This document shows positions 8,456-16,558 of a stretch of DNA of 37,046 nt, piece after piece. This DNA is from Sphingobium sp. CCH11-B1 (lineage in GTDB: Bacteria; Pseudomonadota; Alphaproteobacteria; Sphingomonadales; Sphingomonadaceae). Position 1 is the first letter of the stretch; each line of letters begins with the position of its first letter. The stretch lies in NCBI RefSeq assembly GCF_001556865.1, contig NZ_LSJY01000166.1, positions 1-37,046 on the forward strand, read 5' to 3'. The position numbers and the translations under genes were made by a program. A model generated the notes under the pieces. It worked only from the letters and a program-made list of their open reading frames with translations, ran no database searches and had not been told where the DNA came from.

Positions 8456-8859
8456 ATCGCAACAAATCCTTCCGGTGGCGACCGTGTGATGAAATGGCCT
8501 TTCACGCCTTCGGGCCAGTCGGCGTAGGGCACCTGTCCATGGGCGCTGTCGGCATAGCGGACGGCATAGTCGAGGATGGCACGCGCGGCCGCATGGTCCG
8601 GGGCGAAGCGGCCCAGCACATAGCTGACCTTGCCGGGCGCGCGCAGATGGACAGTGCAATGATCCCCACAGGCGAACAGGCACGGCATGTCGTGGATCGC
8701 AATACCGGCATAGCGCGCGTCAGCCGCCTGAAGGGCGCGGAGCGCCTGTCCGAGGCGCGCGCCGCCGCGCACGCCTCGTTCGTCATCCCGATCGCCCGCC
8801 GAAAAGCGGCAGGTGCTGCATGTGACGACGGCGGTTCCGCCTTCCACCGCCTTCAGCAT
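8452..8859 (-). CDS. DUF1636 family Cys-rich protein, predicted metal-binding
   Basis: A 135-residue protein with five cysteines in two clusters: CxxC at residues 14-17 and CxxxCxxxC at 60-68 ('PCLFACGDHC'). I recognise it as the DUF1636 family, often annotated only as a predicted metal-binding protein and seen in alphaproteobacterial cobalamin loci. Its activity is not established. The start is set at the ATG at 8859 by a GGAG site 8 nt upstream. An upstream start at 8913 would overlap the end of btuB by 26 nt and lacks support. The gene sits between btuB and cobT under the same riboswitch, so a role in handling cobalt, iron-sulfur or corrinoid redox is plausible but inferred. Confidence 0.85.
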   Translation of the reverse strand: MLKAVEGGTAVVTCSTCRFSAGDRDDERGVRGGARLGQALRALQAADARYAGIAIHDMPCLFACGDHCTVHLRAPGKVSYVLGRFAPDHAAARAILDYAVRYADSAHGQVPYADWPEGVKGHFITRSPPEGFVAI

Positions 8860-8887
8860 CGGACCGGCTCCATCAAAAGCGGCCCCA

Positions 8888-10861
8888 TCAGAACCGGCCG
8901 CGCAAACCGGCATAGACGCTGCGTCCCAACGCGCCGTAGCGATAGGCGGTCATGTAGCTTTCATCGAACAGGTTCTCGACCCGCGCGTAGAGGCGGAGGT
9001 TGTCGTGCAGCGCAACTTCGGCGCGCAGGTCGACCAGCGTGTAGCCGTCCAGCCGCTGCGCGTTCGAGGCATTGTCGAAACTGTGGCCCGACCAGCGCAG
9101 GGCAGCCCCGGTGGTAAGCCCGAACGGCCAGGCGTAGCTGATCGAGGCATTGGCCTGATTGCGCGGCCGGCGGGGCAGCCACCGGCCGAAATTCGCGCCG
9201 GGCGAGCGGTCCTCCGCCACGGTCCAACTATAATTGCCGTCGAGGATCAGGCCCTTGGTCGGCTCCACACTGGCCTGCGCCTCTATCCCGTGCGCCTGCG
9301 TCCGGGCGACATTCTGATAATAGCCGCTGCGGCGGATGGTGGTGCTGCCCGGCTGGAAACAGAGGGGCAGGCTGGATGTTGCAGAGCAGCTGTTGAAGAT
9401 GATCTGGTCACGGGTGGCGCGTTCGAACCATGCGCCGCCCAGCCGCACCCGGCCGCCAAGGAAGCGCTGCTCCACCCCCGCATCCCAGCCATGGGCGCGT
9501 TCCGGGTTCAGCGCCTGGTTCCCATATTCGGAAAAAAGCTGGTAGAGGGTGGGTGCCTTGAAACCCTCGCCATAATTGGCGCGCAACACCGTGCCGGTCG
9601 GCAGGGCCAAGACCGCGCCTGCCGAGCCCAATGTCCGGCCACCGAAACGGTTGTGATCGTCATGCCGGACGCCGCCGGTGAGGGTGAGGCCGCTCACGGG
9701 TTCGGCCGACAACTGGCCATAGACGCTGCTGATTTCCGCCCGGCCACGCGCCACCGGAGGGATGGGAATGGCGAGCGAGGCTGGCGGCGATACGCTGCGG
9801 AAACGGGAGCGTTCATTTTCCACCCCGAACTGGGCGGTCCATGTATCGCTGATGGCGAAGCTGCCCTGATATTCCAGCCGCTGATTGCGGCCGGCCGAAT
9901 CGAATGTCTTCGTCCGGGCGAGGCGGGGGTCGAAATTGTCCCGGTCGGTGTCGGTGTAACCATAGCCGATCCGGTTGCGGAACCGGCCATCGAGCAGGTC
10001 GAGTCGCAAGCCCGCATAGCCGACGAACTCGCGATTGGTGCCATAGGCGGGGTTGTCGCCGCTGGTGGCGTCGAATGCGGTGCGCCCGCTGGAATAATAG
10101 CCCCGCAGATCAGCGATCAGGTTGGCCGCCAGGGCGATTTCGGCGCGGCCGGTCAACTGGCGGTTGCGATAGCCGTCCCGTTCCCGGCCGCCGAAGGCCG
10201 GGGCGACGGCCGAAATGCCCGCGGTGGTGAAGCTCTGCCCCCCGATGCGCCAGCGCACCGGACCATTGACGCCGCCGACCGCAGCGCGCGCGCTGACCGT
10301 ATCGCGCGATCCGGCCTCTATATCGAAGCTGCCTTCCATCGCCTGCGTCGGCAGCGGCGTGACGACATTGACGACGCCGCCGATCGCCTGGCTGCCCCAG
10401 AGGATCGACTGCGGCCCGCGCAGCACTTCGACGCGGCTGACGTCTCCCACCAGCAGATTGGCGAAATTATAGCCGCCGCCCGCAGAAGATGGGTCGTTGA
10501 GCTTCACGCCGTCGATGACGACCACTGTCTGGTCGCTTTCCGCGCCGCGAATGCGCAGCGAGGTGGACGTGCCGTAGCCGCCGTTGCGCGACATGCTGAC
10601 GCCCGGAGTGCGCAGCAGCAGTTCGGTAACGCCGATGTCCTGCATCCGGTCGATCGCCGCCTTGTCGAGGGCAGTGATCGACGCCGCCACCTTGTCGAGC
10701 GGCAGGGCGAGGCGGGTGGCGGTCACCAGGATTTCCCGGCGATCTGGTTCGTCGGTGGCGGCCGCCGCCGCGGCGTCCGGCGGCGGGGCGGTCTGTTCGG
10801 CGGCGGCATCAGCGAGCGGGGCGGACGAAAACAGGAATATAAGTGCAGTCAAAGTCGACAT
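8888..10861 (-). CDS. btuB: TonB-dependent outer-membrane cobalamin receptor
   Basis: A 657-residue TonB-dependent receptor. A short signal peptide (residues 1-20, 'MSTLTALIFLFSSAPLADA') is followed by a TonB-box-like 'EILVTAT' at 43-49. The plug domain carries 'LLLRTPGVSMSRNGG', 'LRIRGAESDQTVVVIDGVKLND' and 'VEVLRGPQSILWGSQAIGGVVNVVT'. The barrel ends with a C-terminal aromatic ('YAGLRGRF'). The cobalamin riboswitch upstream and the downstream biosynthesis genes specify a corrinoid substrate. The ATG at 10861 has no clear Shine-Dalgarno sequence; a run of seven A's abuts it on the coding strand. The frame stays open upstream to 10966, but there it runs through leader structure. Confidence 0.94.
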   Translation of the reverse strand: MSTLTALIFLFSSAPLADAAAEQTAPPPDAAAAAATDEPDRREILVTATRLALPLDKVAASITALDKAAIDRMQDIGVTELLLRTPGVSMSRNGGYGTSTSLRIRGAESDQTVVVIDGVKLNDPSSAGGGYNFANLLVGDVSRVEVLRGPQSILWGSQAIGGVVNVVTPLPTQAMEGSFDIEAGSRDTVSARAAVGGVNGPVRWRIGGQSFTTAGISAVAPAFGGRERDGYRNRQLTGRAEIALAANLIADLRGYYSSGRTAFDATSGDNPAYGTNREFVGYAGLRLDLLDGRFRNRIGYGYTDTDRDNFDPRLARTKTFDSAGRNQRLEYQGSFAISDTWTAQFGVENERSRFRSVSPPASLAIPIPPVARGRAEISSVYGQLSAEPVSGLTLTGGVRHDDHNRFGGRTLGSAGAVLALPTGTVLRANYGEGFKAPTLYQLFSEYGNQALNPERAHGWDAGVEQRFLGGRVRLGGAWFERATRDQIIFNSCSATSSLPLCFQPGSTTIRRSGYYQNVARTQAHGIEAQASVEPTKGLILDGNYSWTVAEDRSPGANFGRWLPRRPRNQANASISYAWPFGLTTGAALRWSGHSFDNASNAQRLDGYTLVDLRAEVALHDNLRLYARVENLFDESYMTAYRYGALGRSVYAGLRGRF

Positions 10862-10886
10862 TTTTTTACAGCCCAAGCAGGACGGG

Positions 10887-10945
10887 CCGCATCGCGCGGG
10901 GGCATGCCGGGCCGAAGGCACGACGCTTCCCCCGCAGCGATGCGG
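10887..10945 (-). promoter_or_regulatory. Stable hairpin in the btuB leader, candidate expression platform
   Basis: Positions 10887-10902 and 10929-10945 form a 16-bp stem (9 bp, a one-base bulge, then 7 bp) around a 26-nt loop. It lies between the B12 box of the riboswitch and the btuB start, ending about 25 nt before the AUG. No U-tract follows it on the coding strand, so a classical intrinsic terminator is unlikely. Masking of translation initiation or an antiterminator-like role is inferred. Confidence 0.55.
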
Positions 10946-11021
10946 TTCCGAGCGTTCTGCCGTCATGCGGGTTTACCCCCGTCCGCCCGGCACACCCTGT
11001 CCGCGCGAAAGACGACTGCAG

Positions 11022-11175
11022 CAGGCAGGTCTCCTGGCTAGCGGGTCGGCGCCGGTTGGCCGCCTTCTCGGGACATGCGTCCCAATGGCGATTGGCCAAT
11101 GGCTCTCCGCTTACAGTTGCAGGGGCAGCCGGGTTTTTCCCGTTCCCTTTTGATCCCCCGTCAGGGGGAACCTGT
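11022..11175 (-). promoter_or_regulatory. Cobalamin riboswitch (btuB/cob operon)
   Basis: On the minus strand the conserved aptamer elements occur in order: 'GCTGCCCCTGCAACTGTAAG' near 11110-11128, GCCATTGG-type core sequence, 'GAGAAGGC', and the B12 box 'AGCCAGGAGACCTGCC' at 11024-11039. It controls btuB and presumably the eight genes downstream, lowering expression when adenosylcobalamin is plentiful. Its 5' end lies only about 35 nt after the btuD stop, so the promoter either lies within the end of btuD or transcription reads through from btuC-btuD. Confidence 0.95.
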
Positions 11176-11210
11176 TGCATTGCCGCCGATAAGCAGGCGG
11201 CCGACAAAGG

Positions 11211-11993
11211 TCAATCGTTCGTTACGCGGCCGATCGGGATGATCGTCGGACGGGATGCGGACAGGTCGATAACGGCATCTATGCCATAGACCGCGCGCAA
11301 CCGATCGGCGGTCAACACCTCCGAAGGCGTCCCTTGCGCCACGAGAAGGCCCCGATCAATGAGCAGGATGCGGTCGCAATAGCGCGCCGCCATCGTCAGA
11401 TCGTGCAGCACGGCGGCGACGGTCGATCCCCGTCGCGCTTCTTGCCCCAGCAAGTCCATGACGTCGATCTGGTGCCCCGGATCAAGCGAGGCGAGCGGTT
11501 CGTCGACCGCGAGCGCCGGCGCCCCGACAGCAAGCGCGCGAGCGAGCATGACCCGCGCCCGCTCGCCGCCGGACAGCCGGGTTGCGTCCCTATCGGCAAG
11601 GTGCAGGACATCGGCGCGGGCCATTGCTTCGCCGATGGCGGCCTGATCGGCCGCTCCGATGCGGGACAAGGGGGCAAGATGCGGCAGGCGACCAAGCGCG
11701 ACCACGCGCGCGACGCTGAGCGGCCAGTGCAGCGTCTGGCCCTGCGGCAGATAGGCGATCCGCTGCGCAAGGTCGCGCGGCGCAACTTCCGAAAGCCGCT
11801 GCCCGTCGATGGTGACTTCACCCTGTGCAATGGGGGTGAGGCCGAGCATGGCGCGCATCAGCGTGGATTTCCCCGCGCCATTGGGGCCGATGATCCCGGT
11901 GAACAGGCCAGGCGCGAAATCGGCGTCGATGGCATGCAAAATGGGCCGGCGGCCAAGCGCGACGGATAACTGGCGAACGGCGATGCTCACCAT
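11211..11993 (-). CDS. btuD: ABC transporter ATP-binding protein, probable cobalamin importer BtuD
   Basis: A 260-residue ATPase of the FecE/BtuD/HmuV type. Walker A 'GPNGAGKST' is at residues 36-44, the Q-loop region 'YLPQGQTLHWP' follows, then the signature 'RLSGGERARVMLARAL', Walker B 'ALAVDEPLASLD' and the switch His in 'AAVLHDLTMAARYCD'. It would energise the BtuC permease encoded immediately upstream with a 7-nt overlap. Sequence alone cannot distinguish cobalamin from siderophore or haem transport. The neighbouring btuF, riboswitches and cob genes favour cobalamin. Confidence 0.88.
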   Translation of the reverse strand: MVSIAVRQLSVALGRRPILHAIDADFAPGLFTGIIGPNGAGKSTLMRAMLGLTPIAQGEVTIDGQRLSEVAPRDLAQRIAYLPQGQTLHWPLSVARVVALGRLPHLAPLSRIGAADQAAIGEAMARADVLHLADRDATRLSGGERARVMLARALAVGAPALAVDEPLASLDPGHQIDVMDLLGQEARRGSTVAAVLHDLTMAARYCDRILLIDRGLLVAQGTPSEVLTADRLRAVYGIDAVIDLSASRPTIIPIGRVTND

Positions 11994-12997
11994 GTGCGAC
12001 GCTCCCTGAGCAGATGGAGGAGGAAGACAGGTACGCCCAGGAAAGCCGTCACGACGCCGAGCTTCAATTCGTTGGTGGTCGGAACCAGCCGGACGAGAAT
12101 GTCCGCCGCGGTCAGCAACACCGCCCCGCCCAGCAGGGAGGGAAGAAGGATGGCGGACGGGCTGCGATCGGTCAGCGGACGGACGATGTGCGGCACGATC
12201 AGGCCGACGAAGCCGATCGCGCCCGACACGGCGACTGCGCCTCCCACCCCGATCGCGACGCCCAGCAGCAGGCGAAGACGCGTCCGGCGCAGATCGACGC
12301 CGAGGGAGCGAGCGCCGTCCTCCCCCAGCGACAGCGCATCCAGCGCCCGCCCGTCGAACAGCAGCAGCCCCGCGCCCAGCAGGATGCAGGGTAGCGCGAT
12401 CCAGACATGCTCCATCGACCGGTTCTCGATCGATCCGAGCAACCAGGCCATGATTTCCATCGCGGCAAAGGGGTTGGGCGACAGGTTCAAGGCCAGGCTG
12501 ATCCCCGCCCCCGCGAGCGTCGAGATGGCGATCCCGGCAAGGATGAGGCCGAGCGGGCTTTCCGACCGGCCTCCGAGCGCGATCAGCAGGATCAGCGCCA
12601 GCAGGGCGGCAAGGATCGCCAGCAGCGGGAGCATTACGGGATGCACAACATAGAGGCCGAAATAGATCGCGCCCACCGCGCCGAGCGCCGCCGCGTTGGA
12701 CGCGCCCAAAACGGATGGTTCGGCAAGCGGATTGCGCAAATAGCCCTGTAGCACCGCGCCCGCCAGGCCAAGCATACCGCCCACGATCAGGCCGACGATG
12801 GTGCGCGGCAGACGCAGGTCGAACAGGATGGTGGCGGCGACCCGGTCGCCATGGCCCAAGATAGCCGCGCCGATCCGGTCGGGACCGAGCGCCACCGGCC
12901 CGAAGGCGAGCGAAACGACGGTGACCGCCGCCAGCCCGCCGATCAGGACCGGGATCAAGGCACGGCGGCGCGAGGGGGGAATGTCAGGATTGGGCAC
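11987..12997 (-). CDS. btuC: FecCD-family ABC transporter permease, probable cobalamin importer BtuC
   Basis: A 336-residue FecCD/BtuC permease with about ten hydrophobic helices. Family motifs include 'LRLPRTIVGLIVGGMLGLAGAVLQ', 'NPLAEPSVLGASNAAALGAV' and the C-terminal 'IGFVGLIVPHIVRPLTDRS', which contacts the ATPase. The start is a GTG at 12997 with GAGG about 5 nt upstream. It is divergent from btuF across 70 bp that must hold both promoters. It overlaps btuD by 7 nt, so the two are one transcription unit. The cobalamin assignment rests on context. Confidence 0.88.
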   Translation of the reverse strand: MPNPDIPPSRRRALIPVLIGGLAAVTVVSLAFGPVALGPDRIGAAILGHGDRVAATILFDLRLPRTIVGLIVGGMLGLAGAVLQGYLRNPLAEPSVLGASNAAALGAVGAIYFGLYVVHPVMLPLLAILAALLALILLIALGGRSESPLGLILAGIAISTLAGAGISLALNLSPNPFAAMEIMAWLLGSIENRSMEHVWIALPCILLGAGLLLFDGRALDALSLGEDGARSLGVDLRRTRLRLLLGVAIGVGGAVAVSGAIGFVGLIVPHIVRPLTDRSPSAILLPSLLGGAVLLTAADILVRLVPTTNELKLGVVTAFLGVPVFLLHLLRERRTW

Positions 12998-13067
12998 GAT
13001 GCCTCGCGATATGGGGGTGAGCCGTGTCTCTTGTGTCGTCGGGGCTTGACGTTATGGACGTTGGGTC

Positions 13068-13919
13068 ATGAAGCGCTTCCCTCCTGTCCCCGCCCGCCAG
13101 ATCATGGCCAGCCTGATGCTGTTGCTGTGCGGCGGCGCGACCGGCGCGACCCTTCCCGTCGATGGTGAACGGGCGAGAGCCGCTGTTCCGCGCCGGATCG
13201 TGTCGCTTAACCTGTGCGCCGACCAGCTGGTGCTGGCGCTGGCCGACCGCAGCCAGATCGCCGGCCTGACGCATAATGCAACCGATGTCGAAATGTCGGC
13301 GGCCGCCCGTCAGGCACAGGGGCTTCCGATTCTGGGCGGATCGGCAGAAGAAGTGCTGGCGGCCGACCCGGACCTGATCGTCGGCATGTCGCCACAACGC
13401 CATCCCGCCGCCGCCGCGCTCGACCCCGCGCGCTACGCCGTCGTCGACCTGACATCCGCCGAGACCTATGGGACCATCGTCGCGTCGATCCGCCAAGTTG
13501 CCAGGGCGGTGGGCCATCCGGCGCGCGGCGAGGCACTGATCGCCGGAATGGACGCGGATCTGGCGCGGATCGGACGGGCCCGACCGGGACTTGTCGCTGC
13601 TTATTATCAGCGGCGGGGCTACATGACCGGCACGGACACGTTGATCGACGAGTTGATGCAGCGCGTGGGCCTCACCAACCTTGCTTCGAAGATCGACAAG
13701 CCGCCCTTGTCGCAGATGAGCCTGGAAGAGATGGTCGCCGCCCGGCCCGATTATCTGATCATGGAAAGCGCCACCGATCAGGTGGCGGACCAGGGGACCG
13801 AAATGCTGCACCACCCCGCCCTCGCCGGCATCAAGCGGATCAGCATCCCGCAGGCATGGACGGTGTGCGGGGGCCCCGCCTATGTGAAGGCGGCGCGGGC
13901 GCTCGCGATGGCGCGCTAG
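13068..13919 (+). CDS. btuF: Periplasmic cobalamin-binding protein, BtuF-like
   Basis: A 283-residue helical-backbone substrate-binding protein. The N-terminus has a signal peptide ending near 'GGATGA' (about residue 27). The mature part has 'PRRIVSLNLCADQLVLALAD', 'EVLAADPDLIVG' and 'EEMVAARPDYLIM', typical of cluster-A binding proteins that serve BtuCD-like transporters. The LLLC sequence in the signal region is not a standard lipobox, so I treat it as soluble periplasmic. It is divergent from btuC. Its stop is only 11 bp from the stop of the converging cobO gene. Confidence 0.87.
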   Translation: MKRFPPVPARQIMASLMLLLCGGATGATLPVDGERARAAVPRRIVSLNLCADQLVLALADRSQIAGLTHNATDVEMSAAARQAQGLPILGGSAEEVLAADPDLIVGMSPQRHPAAAALDPARYAVVDLTSAETYGTIVASIRQVARAVGHPARGEALIAGMDADLARIGRARPGLVAAYYQRRGYMTGTDTLIDELMQRVGLTNLASKIDKPPLSQMSLEEMVAARPDYLIMESATDQVADQGTEMLHHPALAGIKRISIPQAWTVCGGPAYVKAARALAMAR

Positions 13920-13930
13920 GGTCCGCCCGG

Positions 13931-14536
13931 TCAAAATTCGATTCCGGCCTGCGCCCGGACGCCCTGGTCACGGAAAGGATGTTTGAGCTGCGTCATCTCC
14001 GTGGCGAGGTCGGCCAGGTCCAACAGTGCGTCGGGCGCATTGCGGCCGGTGACGATCACATGCTTCATCGCCGGCCTTGCCGCCAGCACATCCAGCACCT
14101 CGGCCAGCGGCAGATAATCGTAGCGCAGGACGATGTTCAGTTCGTCGGCAACCACCATGGCATAGGCCGGATCAGCGATCATGCGCTTTACTTCCTCCCA
14201 CGCCGCGCGCGTCGTTGCGATGTCGCGTGCGCGGTCCTGCGTGTCCCAGGTAAAGCCCTCCCCCATCGGCTTGAATTCCACCAGATCGGGGAAAGCGTCG
14301 AACACCGCCTTTTCGCCGGTCGCCATGGCGCCCTTCACGAACTGGATCACGCCCACTTTCTGCCCATGGCCGATCGCGCGCACCACCATGCCAAGCGCGG
14401 CCGTGGTCTTGCCCTTGCCCTTGCCTGTATGGACGATCAACAGGCCCTTTTCGGCCGTGCGGCTGGCGACGATCCTCCGCTGGGCCGCCTGCCTGCTGCG
14501 CATCCGCGCCTTATGCTCTTCCTCGCTGCGCTGCAT
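13931..14536 (-). CDS. cobO: Cob(I)yrinic acid a,c-diamide adenosyltransferase
   Basis: A 201-residue CobO/CobA (BtuR)-type corrinoid adenosyltransferase. It transfers the 5'-deoxyadenosyl group of ATP to Co(I) corrinoid. The P-loop 'HTGKGKGKTTAALG' is near residues 36-49, 'GVIQFVKGAMATGE' and 'PMGEGFTWDTQD' follow, and 'VVADELNIVLRYDYL' and 'HVIVTGRNAPDALLDLADLATEM' complete the family pattern. The ATG at 14536 has AGGA about 10 nt upstream. A dedicated cobalamin riboswitch about 210 nt upstream indicates separate B12 control from the main operon. Confidence 0.95.
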   Translation of the reverse strand: MQRSEEEHKARMRSRQAAQRRIVASRTAEKGLLIVHTGKGKGKTTAALGMVVRAIGHGQKVGVIQFVKGAMATGEKAVFDAFPDLVEFKPMGEGFTWDTQDRARDIATTRAAWEEVKRMIADPAYAMVVADELNIVLRYDYLPLAEVLDVLAARPAMKHVIVTGRNAPDALLDLADLATEMTQLKHPFRDQGVRAQAGIEF

Positions 14537-14583
14537 CGTCCCGATCCTGTCCCGCGCCGGAGCTATCGGGCGGGGCGTGCCAT

Positions 14584-14622
14584 GCCTGTCCCGATCGCGG
14601 GATGGACGATGGCCGGACAGGC
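14584..14622 (-). promoter_or_regulatory. Hairpin in the cobO leader
   Basis: GCCTGTCC (14584-14591) and GGACAGGC (14615-14622) form an 8-bp inverted repeat in the roughly 210-nt leader between the second riboswitch and cobO, ending about 48 nt before the cobO start. A smaller palindrome, TCCCGATCGCGGGA, overlaps its left arm and is a competing fold. A role as expression platform is inferred. No U-tract follows. Confidence 0.35.
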
Positions 14623-14747
14623 GTCCTGAGACGGGCGCTCGCCCCCGGACGCGTGACCGCGCGGCCCCAGCCGCATCACATATGTCGCTCAGACGGACTC
14701 AGACCGTGCCTCGGCCAATCCCTGGGCCAAAGGCAAGAGCGACCAGA

Positions 14748-14966
14748 CGCCGGCAGGTCTCCTGGCTCGCGGGTCATGGCTTGATGCACGCCTTCCCAGA
14801 TCAGCCGCGCAACGCGGCAGGCCCAGTGGCTGCTTCCTTGCTCGAAGGAAGCGCTGTGCATCGCGCTCGCCGCTTACAGTTGCAGGGACAGCTGCGGATT
14901 TGGGCATGCGAGCCCAAAGGCCCCACCCACACCGCCTTCCCATTTTAAGCCTCTTTCGAGGCACCG
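14748..14966 (-). promoter_or_regulatory. Cobalamin riboswitch (cobO)
   Basis: A full aptamer is readable on the minus strand: GGTGCC at the 5' end, 'AATGGGAAGGCGGTG', 'CCCTGCAACTGTAAGCGG', 'AGCCACTGGGCC', 'GGGAAGGCG' and the B12 box 'GAGCCAGGAGACCTGCC' at about 14752-14768. It is longer and closer to consensus than the btuB riboswitch. It lies between the Lrp-type regulator gene (ending 15074) and cobO, all on the same strand, with roughly 110 bp for a promoter. Confidence 0.96.
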
Positions 14967-15073
14967 GCGCGATCTTTGCCCGGACATCAGCGATGGCCGG
15001 ACGATCAAGGCGATAATGGCGGCGGTGCCGGGCCGCAACTTCTTTTGCAGATGGGACGGGATCGAAAGGCCGA

Positions 15074-15544
15074 TCAGATCGGCACCGCGGTCGTATATTT
15101 GACCTGTGCCAGCGCGAAATGCGACGATCCGGTGGCGACCGAAGGATGGCGCAGCACGGTGCGCATCAGGAAGCGCGTATAATCCTCCACATCGGCCACC
15201 AGGATGCGCAGCAGATAATCCCAGTCCCCGGACATCGAATAGCATTCGATGATTTCGTCGCGCGCGGCGACGAAGCTTTCGAACGCCTCCGTCGTTTCGG
15301 CCAGATGATTCTTGATCTTGATGTGGCAAATGACGTTGACGCCCCGGCCGACGCGCGCCGCATTTACAAGGCGGACGGGTCGCGCCAATATGCCGTCCGC
15401 TTCCAGCGCGCGCATCCGCCGCCAGCAGGAGGCGGTGGAAGCACCGACCCGCTCGGCCAGGTCCGCATGGCTGATAGAAGCATCGCGCTGCAGTTCCTGG
15501 AGCAGCTTGCGGTCGATGGCGTCGAGGGGGCGGGACGCGGTCAT
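15074..15544 (-). CDS. Lrp/AsnC family transcriptional regulator
   Basis: A 156-residue Lrp/AsnC protein. The N-terminal winged helix-turn-helix covers residues 8-60 ('LDAIDRKLLQELQRDASISHADLAERVGAS'), and the C-terminal ligand-binding and oligomerisation domain covers about 70-150, with 'EIIECYSMSGDWDYLLRI' as the family core. These proteins sense amino acids. This one is divergent from phenylalanine hydroxylase across 156 bp, so an aromatic amino acid is the likely effector and phhA the likely target. That is inference from context; no operator was identified. Confidence 0.92.
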   Translation of the reverse strand: MTASRPLDAIDRKLLQELQRDASISHADLAERVGASTASCWRRMRALEADGILARPVRLVNAARVGRGVNVICHIKIKNHLAETTEAFESFVAARDEIIECYSMSGDWDYLLRILVADVEDYTRFLMRTVLRHPSVATGSSHFALAQVKYTTAVPI

Positions 15545-15700
15545 CTCCCCTGCCCTGCTCCGTGGAAATGTGGTGCGCCAGTGCGTGTCATGATGAAATA
15601 TCCGCAGCGATCATCTGTTCGTGAAAGCATCTTATCTATGATGGCCCAATTCCCGCAAGCTTTGAGATGGATATCCGCGCAATCATGGTAGGCTGTGGTC

Positions 15701-16558
15701 ATGGCAGAGGATAATGCACCGCCCGAGGGCGCGGCTCCGGACTGGACCATATCGCAGGACTGGGCATCCTACAGCGCCGGCGAGCATGCCGTCTGGGACC
15801 GGCTGTTCGCCCGCCAGTCGCGCATGTTGCCGGATCGGGTCGTCCCCGCCTTCATGCAGGGGCTGGACGTGCTGCGCATGTCGAAACCCGGCATCCCCGA
15901 CTTCGACGAACTGAACGAGCGCTTGTTCCGTGCGACCGGATGGCAGGTCGTCGCCGTGCCGGGTCTGGTGCCGGACGCGATATTCTTCGAGCATCTTGCC
16001 AACCGGCGCTTCGTCGCGGGCCGCTTCATCCGAACGCCCGAACAGTTCGACTATCTGCAGGAACCGGACATTTTCCACGATGTGTTCGGCCATGTGCCGC
16101 TGCTCGTCCATCCGGTCTTCGCCGATTATATGCAGGCCTATGGCATGGGCGGGCTGCGCGCCGCGAAACTCGGCATGATAGAGGCGCTGGCCCGGCTCTA
16201 TTGGTACACGGTCGAGTTCGGCCTGATCCGCGACGGCGGGGACATCAAACTTTATGGCGCGGGGATCGTATCTTCCTACGGCGAAAGCCTTTTCGCGCTC
16301 GACGACCCGTCGCCCAACCGGATCGGCTTTGATCTGGAGCGCGTGATGCGGACGCGCTATCGCATCGACGATTATCAGCAGAGCTATTTCGTGATCGACA
16401 GTTTCGACGATCTGTTGCGGCAGACGCGCGACGCAGACCTTGGCCCGATCTACGACCGGCTGCGCGGAATGGACATGATCGCCGAGGACGCGCTGCTGCC
16501 CACCGACAGGGTGCTCCATGCCGGAACGCAGGCCCACGCGTTCGCCAGCGACCGATAG
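15701..16558 (+). CDS. phhA: Phenylalanine 4-monooxygenase
   Basis: A 285-residue bacterial aromatic amino acid hydroxylase that converts phenylalanine to tyrosine with tetrahydropterin and O2. The iron ligands are visible as H126 and H131 in 'EPDIFHDVFGHVP' and E172 in 'YWYTVEFGL'. The length fits single-domain bacterial enzymes. I chose the ATG at 15701; a GTG at 15695 would add two residues. No pterin dehydratase gene (phhB) is adjacent. The divergent Lrp/AsnC gene is the probable regulator. Confidence 0.95.
   Translation: MAEDNAPPEGAAPDWTISQDWASYSAGEHAVWDRLFARQSRMLPDRVVPAFMQGLDVLRMSKPGIPDFDELNERLFRATGWQVVAVPGLVPDAIFFEHLANRRFVAGRFIRTPEQFDYLQEPDIFHDVFGHVPLLVHPVFADYMQAYGMGGLRAAKLGMIEALARLYWYTVEFGLIRDGGDIKLYGAGIVSSYGESLFALDDPSPNRIGFDLERVMRTRYRIDDYQQSYFVIDSFDDLLRQTRDADLGPIYDRLRGMDMIAEDALLPTDRVLHAGTQAHAFASDR

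Noticed and set aside
8813..11041. 742-codon plus-strand frame opposite btuB
   Set aside because: It lies antisense to a clear TonB receptor and its riboswitch leader. Its sequence is low-complexity Ala/Arg/Gly typical of GC-rich shadow frames.
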